Positions 57,101 through 64,000 of a stretch of DNA of 64,000 nt are shown here, piece by piece (position 1 is the stretch's first letter; the number at the start of each line of letters is the position of its first letter). This DNA comes from Perilla frutescens. Taxonomy: Eukaryota > Streptophyta > Magnoliopsida > Lamiales > Lamiaceae. The notes beneath the pieces are model-generated. The model saw only the letters and a program-made list of their open reading frames with translations, was not told where the DNA came from and did no database searches. A program made the position numbers and the translations under genes. Location: contig BRKX01000014.1 of the NCBI GenBank assembly GCA_026008535.1, positions 3,782,001 through 3,846,000 on the forward strand, read 5' to 3'.

Positions 57101-57628
57101 AATCACATCTTTCACGATGATATTAAAATCATGTAATACCCGATGCACTTGTTTAGTTTCATGGAAATCATATACTTTAAGGGATAGATGTATAGCCACG
57201 GCACATTTCGCGGCAGCAAGGGAAATTATAAATATATAAAGCAAGAAAGTCTGGATCCAAGGTGCCATTTCTGAGAAGTCCACACGAAATCTAAGATATA
57301 TGGCGGCGAGGTAAAATATAAGGAATTCACGAAACGTGATTTTCATTGAGTTACGCAACCTTCTGTTGTCGGAATCCAGACGCCTAGATATCTGGAATTC
57401 AATAAGATCTTCTGCCTTATGAGCTGCCTCTCTCATCTTTGTTTCCAGCGCTGATATTTGGCTTGTTTTTTTACAAGTAGAAGACTTGTCCAGAAAATCC
57501 ACCAAGAAAGCGACCTTTTCATGCATGGATTGGAGTTGAGCTCTGTTATGAATAATCCGCAGTCCGCCAAGATTAAGGATGGTTCTCAGAGTTTGCAGGA
57601 GAGAAACTAACGCAGCATAAGCCGACAT
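54179..57628 (-). CDS. CNL-type NLR with two tandem coiled-coil/membrane modules
   Basis: 1149 aa in one exon, ATG at 57628, TAG at 54179. Module 1: Rx-type coiled coil 1-85 (ALETKMREAAHKAEDLIEFQI), hydrophobic block about 98-150 (EFLIFYLAAIYLRF; IQTFLLYIFIISLAAAKCAV) and linker VLHDFNIIVKDVIQIKES. Module 2 restarts at residue 187 with MSGYVALISLQQILDS, coiled coil core DAKIRDAARKAKSLIEFQM, a larger hydrophobic block about 288-365 and linker VINDFSTIVRNAIEIKDD. NB-ARC: P-loop GMGGIGKTT (452-460), IMDDVWD (531-537), SRVLMTSR, GLPLAI (618-623), CFLYMGGFP, and an IHD in place of MHD. LRRs run to EEQESMGNEEL. There is no frame break and all switch motifs are intact, about 190 residues longer than the neighbour at 47957. 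Confidence 0.93.
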   Translation of the reverse strand: MSAYAALVSLLQTLRTILNLGGLRIIHNRAQLQSMHEKVAFLVDFLDKSSTCKKTSQISALETKMREAAHKAEDLIEFQISRRLDSDNRRLRNSMKITFREFLIFYLAAIYLRFRVDFSEMAPWIQTFLLYIFIISLAAAKCAVAIHLSLKVYDFHETKQVHRVLHDFNIIVKDVIQIKESRRDPEMSGYVALISLQQILDSNLDSGGRSSHNRDHLKSLHKKVSFLLDFLRNASASTSISTCMRNQELGHQILDAKIRDAARKAKSLIEFQMPKQFFVDSHTDTSGFLGLLKVSLIVSLPKFPLAAFYAISTLSLLNDHQLIMIFSSLPHPFWMQILVCFFILVSISFGHLVLFSIVSKVVFQVMRSPNINEMRENEELPQVINDFSTIVRNAIEIKDDSCGNPSHLPASRRDLGGSGKNDVVGLESDLEKIRDRLTREYSSKLELASIVGMGGIGKTTLARLVYNDPDCVYHFDARAWVTVSQEYSLHHVLLCLLNSANMFTKEMQEDGDDKLGVYLHKSLMGRRYLIIMDDVWDTQIWDSISIFFPENYNGSRVLMTSRLSNVASYIDSSSPIHKMRCLNEDDSWYLLCEKVFGGESCPLELESVGRDIARNCRGLPLAILVIGGLLYKDHHIKIWKDVAESLNSKLRQTEEQCLEILGLSYKHLPHHLRPCFLYMGGFPRDCEIHVSRLISLWGAEGFLKPSTSKNMEEMAEDYLKDLIDRNLILVCKRSCNGKIRSCGIHDLLRDVCVQNARRENFLHFVDWGGYVNGEKPVRTPRRLSIIDPDALQVNARQNWLSSYYYVRSLLCTDSKHIKDPYVVCLGFLYLHVLDVLEVHFGEFPDQIVKLVHLRYLAFHSDAPFPPSISNLKNLQTLVHHHCSICKHLFLPPVIWSMPNLRYINVKPGFCLSNPLGCALPKKSFVLEHLQTLVGIRNFKWTKSIIKKIPNVKKLRIWYEVIHSVDWSTIYQLESLVDLHQLETLKITIEYHDHPGSAIPHDPPKLAFPQKLKILTLSGCRIPWASMTMIGALPNLEALKLRREACSGPSWETVEGEFPQLIFLLLEEMHFTRWETEAAHFPRLQRLVIRSCGMLEEIPSAVGGIPTLEIIELDDCLPSAVDSAKEIREEQESMGNEELIIRLGLKSHIP

Positions 57629-58270
57629 TTTTATAATAATTGAGATGAAAACGGAAGGGTAAGGGAAACCGAGAGAGAAGGAATTAAACTGCCAAGTTAA
57701 TTACAAAGTAAAGTATTATGGAAACTGATAAAAAAAAAGGGAGACACGTTTGAAATAGCTGACAATGGATTGCCCCTTGAGACGGCTAGGGCAAGTTGGC
57801 CAGCCAGTTTTAAAGATTTATATTATTACAATATTTCCTGCAACGTGCACGTCATGAAATCAGTTGACCACAAATAAAGAATGAGAAATCTTCCGAGAGA
57901 CTCAGAGCAAGAAGCCAATTATTTGGGTGAAATGCGAAACATATCATCGCCAACAATTTGATCCAGCTCTAAATTTCCCTAATCTACTTCATTCAGCTCT
58001 CTCAACCAAATAAACACTCCGCGATTCATCAGGTTCGATATCGAACTCAGAGTTGTCGTCACTCTATCATCATTTTCAATTTTTTCTTTGATTTAAACAT
58101 GCATAATGCATGTATCATATTTAATTAATTGATGGGCATATGTTTAAGTATTGTTAATTAGTGATTTACATATGTATATACTCGAATTAGAATTTGAAAT
58201 GAGAAAATTAAGATATTTTGCCTCAAATTTTTAGGATGATAGATTTAACGAGTGCATTTTGCATATGTTT
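57629..58270 (-). promoter_or_regulatory. Upstream region of the NLR at 54179-57628
   Basis: It contains W-box cores (CAGTTGACCAC at about 57860) and a TATA-like AATATAAAT on the minus strand at about 57814-57827. No leader splice site is obvious. This is inference from position and motif only. Confidence 0.35.
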
Positions 58271-58276
58271 CGTACG

Positions 58277-58500
58277 AAATGTGTGCAAAATGAAAACATT
58301 TCCCACGAACCGTGTTTGAAATGTGCCTATATTTTGAATATGGTTCACCGTAACGTTTTCATTTTGCACATGGTTCATAAAAAACATGTGAAAATGAAAA
58401 CTTTCCCCTTAACGGTGTTCAAAATGCACCCATATTTTGAACACAGCTAAGGGAAAAACGTGTTAATTTTGCACACATTCCATATGAAATGTGTACAAAA
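58277..58500. repeat. Two adjacent hairpins built on GTGCAAAATGAAAAC
   Basis: GTGCAAAATGAAAAC (58283-58297) pairs perfectly with GTTTTCATTTTGCAC (58355-58369). Next to it, GTGTTCAAAAT (58415-58425) pairs with ATTTTGAACAC (58434-58444), with CCTTA/TAAGG outside. ATGAAATGTGTACAAAATGCA and related words recur. Non-coding. Confidence 0.8.
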
Positions 58501-59131
58501 TGCACATATTTTCACATTCAACCATGTTTAAGTAACGCTAAAAAAGACGGTTAGACCATTTTAATCAGAAAAGAATTGATCAAGAATGTTGATTAGAAAA
58601 AATAATTAATTTATCATTTCGATTACTTTAATTTTTTCCCCTATTTTATTATGGGATAAAGGCCAAATAACCCCTTCAATTATCCTACGGAACTCACGTA
58701 GCCCCATCCTTGACTATTTGGCTCAATAATTAGCTCCCTTAAGTTTAAAAATTGACTCTGATTGCTTCTTCCGTTAACTCTCACTTTCTCTTTCCTTCAC
58801 ACCATCTTCTCAAGACATTTAAAGTGTTTTTTTTTTTGTAATTATATTCAATAGAAATATTTTATTTAGAAATGTTTTTGATAGTATTTTGGCTGGAAAG
58901 AATTTTTTTTCTATTTTTAGATATCGAGTCATGAATTAAAATCACAAATATTGATGCTTTTTAAATTTTAAGTGATACTTTTAAGTGTTATGATTGATAC
59001 TGATTTGGATAGCTTCTTTTTTTTTTTTTTCTTTTCTGACGACACTTTTTAATTATACAAGTGATACTTTTGGGCTTTTGAGTGATACTTTTTAGTGTTA
59101 CGATTGATACTAATTTTGACGGGTTTTTTGG
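58501..59131. other. Intergenic
   Basis: Includes a repeated block: GTGATACTTTTAAGTGTTATGATTGATACT (about 58971) and GTGATACTTTTTAGTGTTACGATTGATACT (about 59081). No gene is recognised. Confidence 0.45.
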
Positions 59132-60085
59132 TCAACGCATTGACTGTCTGATTGTGCATCTAGTGCACATATGACCTGCCCATATACTAATTATAAGTTC
59201 AATCATAAAATATTTCCGAGCAACATCTTGAATGCAATGAGAGAGATCAGAGACGGTCTCTGCAACTTCCACTTTGTTTGTGAAAGTGAAATTAAAACCT
59301 AACAGAGAATCAAAAAGAATAGTCATATATATTAGAGATGAAGTGCTCAACAAAATTTTGATTGAAAATTTTGTAGCTTTGGCATCTGCTCTCCCTAGCA
59401 TGTTCACTACTCGGACACTGCCTCAGAGAAAATCGCAGCAAAAGTGATATTTTGTTTTTCTGAACAAATCCCAAAAGTGAATGAATGATTAATCAATGGT
59501 TGATGTAATTTGGTTGAGCTAAACCATACCATGCAGCCCCCATTAGGCTGATGATGATCATAAGTATCAAGGCAGTGACGGTTGAAGCTGAAAATTAAAT
59601 TCGACGTCAATCAATAGATTTCTTGCATTGTGCAAGAAATTACAAAACAAAATTTTGATGAGTGCACAACTTTTGCATTTTGCATGTATCCAGCCAACAA
59701 CACCAAAATTGCATAGTACCACAATTTTCCAAGCTACAAAACAATCTAGAAACAAAACAGAAAAATGAATCAAATTAATTCTAAGGTGACAGAGAAGATT
59801 TTCATTTATTTACCAAGTATAATAAAAGAACCTAGCTATTTGGATGCAACCTTGTATCAGTCGTGTGAAGCTTGTAAAAATCAGTTGATATATAGTTCAT
59901 GAAACCAAGTATGATGATGGAGAAGATGGCAAGCAATGAGACGACTTTCCCTAACCCATATATAGAAACTTCTCCCGCTGGGAATTTGAAGTTTTTTTCC
60001 CGTAAAAGCTGCATCTCTGATCGTTTCATCCAACTTTTCTAGCTCTGGTTTTCCCAGCTTATACAGTTGTTGGATGTGTGCTGGA
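59132..60085 (-). pseudogene. NLR relic: coiled coil and hydrophobic linker
   Basis: On the minus strand, KLGKPELEKLDETIRDAAF (about 60060-60000) matches the end of the Rx coiled coil (PELESLERKIRYAAYKAEDII in the gene at 47957). It is followed by a hydrophobic segment (KVVSLLAIFSIIILGFMNYI). Further on, a second hydrophobic stretch and VAETVSDLSHCIQDVARKY (about 59285-59210) fit the linker pattern VLHDFNIIVKDVIQIK. Frames are broken and no NB-ARC follows. The first part is fairly clear; the second is weaker. Confidence 0.5.
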
Positions 60086-60669
60086 ATTTCTAGTTTTCAT
60101 GTGAGTACCTCACGAATCCGCGATTCCTCGCGAATTCTGGTAATCCAGATCCCTAATTGATCATGATCTATGTTATAGAATTATGACAAGAGCAGCAAAT
60201 ACGAAGAAACAAAACAACACAAAGATTTACGTGAAAAACCACGGACAAAGGATGATTTCATTATGAGTCGAAAAACGGGTACAGAGACAATTCAAGATTT
60301 GTTGCATTGCGAGCCTCTCGGGCTCAACTCAAATAAATTTGGGTCACCAAACATCAACACTCCCTTTTTTGTTAAAAGTAAAGTGGCGTTACAATTATAA
60401 TTGAACGTGTTCTTATGCATGGTCTAACTTGGTAAGCAAATGTGTTAATAATTTTCAGATTTCCGTGTCATGCACAATTGGCATTCCAGCCAAACATCTA
60501 ATAAAACATACTTGATGGGTGGTCTATTTGTAGAGTCTGATAATTTAATTTGTATGTCTATTATCATATACTCGACTAACACCTATACCTTTTGCTTTTA
60601 GGTTAAGATACCTACCATTCGCACACTAACTGATAGCAGTTGTGAATATTTGATATATATATATATATA
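60086..60669. other. Intergenic, possible LTR fragment
   Basis: ACACAAAGATTTACGTGAAAAACCAC (about 60219-60242) resembles a block common in plant LTR/TRIM-type repeats, but no element ends were found. A short (AT)n run lies just before the MITE. Confidence 0.35.
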
Positions 60670-60980
60670 CTACCTCCATTTCGAAATGTTTGTTGTTTTG
60701 TTTTTTTTTATCCGGAATTAAGAATTAATTTTGTGGACAAATATACCCATCCCTCATATATGCCATAAAATCTAATTCATCTATATTTTCCTAAAAAATA
60801 ACAATATTTTATCTCTCCATATATTTTTCTCTCTTTATATGTTGTAGGTAAGTTAGAATCAAGAAATCTTGTAGGATTTGAGAGGTTTAAAATTGGGAGA
60901 GAGGATGTCGAATTATATAAAACAACAAACATTTTGAAAAAAAAAAAATTAAAACAACAAACATTTCAAAATGGATGTAG
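60670..60980. mobile_element. Stowaway-like (Tc1/mariner) MITE, 311 bp
   Basis: CTACCTCCATTTCGAAATGTTTGTTGTTTTG at the left end is matched by the reverse complement at the right end (CAACAAACATTTCAAAATGGATGTAG). TA flanks both sides (60668-60669 and 60981-60982). The CTACCTCC start and TA duplication define Stowaway-type elements. The stop codon of the adjacent NLR lies inside it. Confidence 0.85.
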
Positions 60981-62887
60981 TATATATAACAATAATGCAT
61001 ACAAAGTATTACCTTCTGCCCAACCACGGAGTACTTGTAATATTTATTGTCGAGTCGTTGCTCAGAGTAAACAACTATGAGTTCATCATTTCCCATGCTC
61101 TCTTGCTCCTCTTGTAGTTGTTTTGCAGAAGCCAGTGCACTAGGGTGGCAGTCAACCAACTCCATCATTTGAAGCGTTGGTATTTCACCAATGCCAGAAG
61201 GAATCTCCTCTAGCTTGTAGCAAGATCTGATAACTAGATGTTCAAGAATGGGGAAGTGAGATTTATCAGCTTCCCATTCTACGAGATCTATCTCTTCGAG
61301 TAGCAGGTATTTTAGCCTGCAAAATTGGCCCTCAACGGGCTTCCACTTGGCGCCTCGGCAAGCATTTCTGCGCAGTTTGAGCACTTGAAGATCCTTCAAA
61401 TCTCCAACAATCATCATACTTATACTTCCCCAAGGAATCCCACAACCACTTAGAGTTAATTTTCTGAGCTTCTGCGGGAAAGCAACCTTCGGTGGATATA
61501 GAATTTCCAACGACGACGTAGTATCAGGATTCTTAATAAAAAGTTTCAACCTCTCAAGCTCACGCAGATGGATAAGAGCTTCAAGCTGATAATCTGACCA
61601 TTTTTCAGAAGGGGAGACATCATAGAGAAGCTTCAGCTGCTTTAGATGTGGAATTCTTTCAAGGACTTGTTTACAACATTTGAAGTTCCTAATTTCCGAA
61701 AGTGATTGGAGATTGTCTAGAACAAAAGAAAGAGGATCAGGCAAATAACCTCGAGTGATGAATAGATGGCGCAGATTCGGCATCATCCAGATTTCCACTG
61801 GCAAAGTAGGACATGAGGAATCTCTGGTAATGTGATAAACAAGTGTTTGAAGATTAAAGAGCTTGGATATGGATGGAGGAAGTTCATCATTATATGACAA
61901 AGCAAGGTATCTCAGGTGAACTAAATCAGTTATCCCATCTTGGAAGCACATGAATGTTATCATAAGTAAATCCAGTACCCGAAGCAGCCTATAAGTATCA
62001 CCTAAGTAGTAAGGTAAATTCCCTCTTCCAAACACAGAACTAATATCCGGAACTGTTAATAGAAGAGAGTGTGCACCAGAGATGGGAAATCCGTTGTGAT
62101 GACGAACACTTAGTATGCGGGGGCAGTTTCCATCTTCAAGAGTATTATCATAATAATCGATGACACGAATAAAACTTTCCTTCCTAGCATTCTGTATGCA
62201 CAAGTTCCTTAACAAATCATGGATGTTGCATGTTTTGATCTTGCCATCAAAACTTCTCTTTCTCACTAAAATGAGATTTCTTCCAATGAGATCTTCAACA
62301 TACTCCTCTCCCAGCTCTTCCTGGCTTGGTCTCAGAAATCCCTCTGCAGCCCATAAGCGGATGAGGTTGGGGATTGAGATTTCATAATCCTCTCGGAACA
62401 CTCCCATGTACAGAAAGCAGGCTCTCAGATGATGTGGGAGGTGGTTATAACTCAAAGATAGTATCTCCATACACTGTTCTTCATCTTTACTTACTATCGA
62501 ACTCAAATTATCTGCCACAGTCTCCCAAGTTTTTGTTGCTCTACTGACCTTGGACAAGAGACCACCTATTACAGCAATTGCCAGAGGAAGTCCTTCACAT
62601 TTTCGTGTGATCTCCTTTCCGATTCCTTCCAATTCCTTGGGGCAATCCTTTTCTCCGAAAACCTTACTGCAGAGGAGCTTCCAACTTTCGTCTTGATTCA
62701 GAAAACGCATCTGATGAAGAGAACCGGTATACAGAGCCACAGTTTTCAGCCTAGTAGTCAGAACCACTACTACCTTTTCGTGGAGGGATTGGAGTTGGAA
62801 TTTGACATGAGAAACTGGAGGTCCACTTGGTACAAGGACGGTATCGAGAATTTGCAGCAGAGAAGCGAGAGCAGCATAAGCCACCAT
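60887..62887 (-). CDS. Truncated NLR lacking P-loop and kinase-2; C-terminus inside a MITE
   Basis: From the ATG at 62887 the frame encodes 666 aa. It starts MVAYAALASLLQILDTVLVP and keeps only about 39 residues of the coiled coil. After LHEKV it jumps in frame to VVLTTRLKTVALYTGSLHQM, the RNBS-B region. Against the paralogue at 14728-21010 about 350 codons are gone: the rest of the coiled coil, the hydrophobic linker, P-loop, RNBS-A and kinase-2. GLPLAI, CFLYMG, an IHD, LRRs and QLQEEQESMGNDEL follow. The reading frame then runs into the MITE, which encodes the last ~31 residues and the TGA at 60887. A GAAG|GTAATA donor at about 61013 could splice this tail away. As an NTP-driven switch it should be dead; it could be a decoy or a pseudogene. 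Confidence 0.8.
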   Translation of the reverse strand: MVAYAALASLLQILDTVLVPSGPPVSHVKFQLQSLHEKVVVVLTTRLKTVALYTGSLHQMRFLNQDESWKLLCSKVFGEKDCPKELEGIGKEITRKCEGLPLAIAVIGGLLSKVSRATKTWETVADNLSSIVSKDEEQCMEILSLSYNHLPHHLRACFLYMGVFREDYEISIPNLIRLWAAEGFLRPSQEELGEEYVEDLIGRNLILVRKRSFDGKIKTCNIHDLLRNLCIQNARKESFIRVIDYYDNTLEDGNCPRILSVRHHNGFPISGAHSLLLTVPDISSVFGRGNLPYYLGDTYRLLRVLDLLMITFMCFQDGITDLVHLRYLALSYNDELPPSISKLFNLQTLVYHITRDSSCPTLPVEIWMMPNLRHLFITRGYLPDPLSFVLDNLQSLSEIRNFKCCKQVLERIPHLKQLKLLYDVSPSEKWSDYQLEALIHLRELERLKLFIKNPDTTSSLEILYPPKVAFPQKLRKLTLSGCGIPWGSISMMIVGDLKDLQVLKLRRNACRGAKWKPVEGQFCRLKYLLLEEIDLVEWEADKSHFPILEHLVIRSCYKLEEIPSGIGEIPTLQMMELVDCHPSALASAKQLQEEQESMGNDELIVVYSEQRLDNKYYKYSVVGQKVILCMHYCYIYYIHFEMFVVLIFFFSKCLLFYIIRHPLSQF

Positions 62888-63420
62888 TTCCAGTTGCAGT
62901 GTACGAATTGAATTCAAGTCAACGAGCGATTGAGAGGAAATGAAATTAAACTTTTAGGGAGAGGTAGAAGAAGGCTGAATGAAGTCAACGATAGATGATG
63001 TAGCTAGTAAGAACAAGGCCATTTTTTATAAGAATCTTTTGTAAATCGGTAGAAGAAATGGACACCGGCTGTTATTCAACGTCGGAAAATTAATCAAAAC
63101 TTTTTTTTTTCCATCTTTCGTGATAGTCAATATATATGCTGATAAATTTTTGATTAGTTTTTATAATTGTTAATATTACTTACTATTAAATATTTACTAT
63201 TAGATAATAACGACAGCATTAATTTTAATATAATTAGCAATTAATGTATTATTAAAATATTAGATGATAGCAATTTGTTGATGTCATACTTTTTCCAATT
63301 TTTTAACAAGAAGTAATGAAAAATGGGGGAGAATTAAAAAATATATATATCTATTAAAGTCAAACTGTTTGGGGTAATATATTATGGCAAACACTTGCAT
63401 GCATCATGATGTAAATAACA
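62888..63420 (-). promoter_or_regulatory. Promoter of the truncated NLR, duplicated at 14363-14727 and 10085-10229
   Basis: Nearly identical, in inverted orientation, to the upstream sequence of the NLR piece at 14728. The TATA-like CTTATAAAAAATGGCC is conserved (about 63018-63034). Its distal part (63240-63400) matches 10085-10229. This copy lacks the 4.1-kb insertion and so preserves the empty site. Confidence 0.65.
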
Positions 63421-63430
63421 CTATATGAGA

Positions 63431-63526
63431 CGGGTCAGTCAAACCCGCTTTTGACCCAGTCAACGCGGGTCAACCCACGCTTTGACCCGGTCAACGCGGG
63501 TCAACCCGCTTTGACTGGGTCAACCC
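63431..63526. promoter_or_regulatory. Cluster of nine WRKY W-boxes in about 97 bp
   Basis: Nine TTGAC(C/T) cores (either strand) occur between 63431 and 63526, carried on imperfect units of about 30 bp (63450-63480, 63481-63509 and a partial 63510-63526) of the form TTTGACCC.GTCAACGCGGGTCAACCC. W-boxes bind WRKY factors, the main regulators of plant defence genes. The cluster lies about 545-640 bp upstream of the NLR ATG at 62887. Confidence 0.6.
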
Positions 63527-64000
63527 ATAAAAAAAAACTGTCCAAAGTGAGTACCAACCTTCCTATTAAAAAGTATCACAAAACATTCAAAAAGTACCAT
63601 CTGTATCATTAAAAAGTAAGGGGTCTACTAGTTATTTTATATAAGTTTAATTAGTTCAAATTCTGATTTTTTTTTTTCAGTTTTTATATTGTATGTGTTG
63701 AGATTAATATAAAACAATCATCATTCCAAGAATTTGCAAAGTAAAGCAAAACTTGAGTTCGGTAAAATAAAAAGTACCATGTGATAAGCAGAAAAGTATC
63801 AAGTACGATAAAGAAATGTATTACCTGAGATTAATATTATCATCATTCCAACTACAATAAAAAGTACCATGTGCCACGTGGCACGCCCGCGTGGGACCAC
63901 GTGACCGCCTCAAATAGGCGGAAATAACCCCTATTGCACGCAAGTCCACCTCATATATTATATATCAGATACACAATTTGCTTCAGATCTTGATAAAGCT
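63527..64000. other. Intergenic with a G-box palindrome
   Basis: Contains repeated AAAAAGTATCAC/AAAAGTACCAT words. At 63871-63884 is a perfect 14-bp palindrome GTGCCACGTGGCAC containing the G-box CACGTG, and a second CACGTG lies at 63898-63903. G-boxes bind bZIP and bHLH factors. No gene is visible before the window ends. Confidence 0.5.

Noticed and set aside
58259..58450. Open frame with repeated MHMFRTKCVQNENIS/MVHKKHVKMKTFP
   Set aside because: The repetition is caused by the hairpin repeats; no start context or known domain.
1..64000. CRISPR arrays, bacterial operons, tRNA or rRNA genes
   Set aside because: Looked for and not seen; the DNA is plant nuclear. Box A/B-like motifs at 21316 and 31711 fit SINEs rather than functional tRNA genes because no cloverleaf can be drawn.

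Overview
This is nuclear DNA from a flowering plant, probably a eudicot. The evidence is plant NLR immune receptors of the R1/Rx-like CNL class, one two-exon nuclear mitochondrial-carrier gene with GT-AG splicing, plant Ty1/copia and Ty3/gypsy retrotransposons, Tourist- and Stowaway-type MITEs, a CACTA terminus and very AT-rich intergenic DNA. The NLRs look most like the late-blight R1A/R1B-like genes common in asterids such as Lamiales and Solanales. That placement is family knowledge and was not tested.

Layout. 1-1557 is the 3' part of an NLR cut by the window edge. 2454-2892 is a Tourist-like MITE. 4926-6248 (minus) is the only housekeeping gene, a BOU-type carrier. 9676-9995 is an NLR relic. 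10230-14362 is a 4.1-kb insertion with related ends, filled with ATCGATTA-type motifs and a 218-bp tandem repeat; it is absent from the paralogous site near 63.2 kb. 14728-21010 holds two broken NLR pieces flanking a decayed gypsy element. 22807-25404 is an NLR whose last 39 codons and stop come from the LTR of a very young intact copia element (25284-30667). 31385-38694 is a nest of retroelement, CACTA and SINE-like debris. 38695-45991 is an NLR pseudogene split by a second young copia element (40171-45287). 47957-50848 (plus) and 54179-57628 (minus) are the two best full-length NLRs. 59132-60085 is a further NLR relic. 60887-62887 (minus) is an NLR that has lost its ATP-binding half and ends inside a Stowaway-like MITE. 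A dense cluster of WRKY W-boxes lies about 550 bp upstream of it.

The most notable biology is the architecture of the NLR family. Between the Rx-type coiled coil and the NB-ARC switch, several members carry a strongly hydrophobic stretch of about 60-90 residues that reads as two or more membrane segments. The gene at 54179-57628 carries the whole coiled-coil plus membrane module twice. One neighbour (22807-25404) has no such insert. If translated as read, this would be a cluster of NLRs anchored in a membrane. The cluster is growing by duplication (14.7 kb and 62.9 kb are inverted copies including their promoters) and is being remodelled by transposons that supply new C-termini and stops.

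Limits. Splice sites, UTRs, membrane segments and element ends were read by eye. Boundaries of decayed elements are approximate, and no database search was possible.
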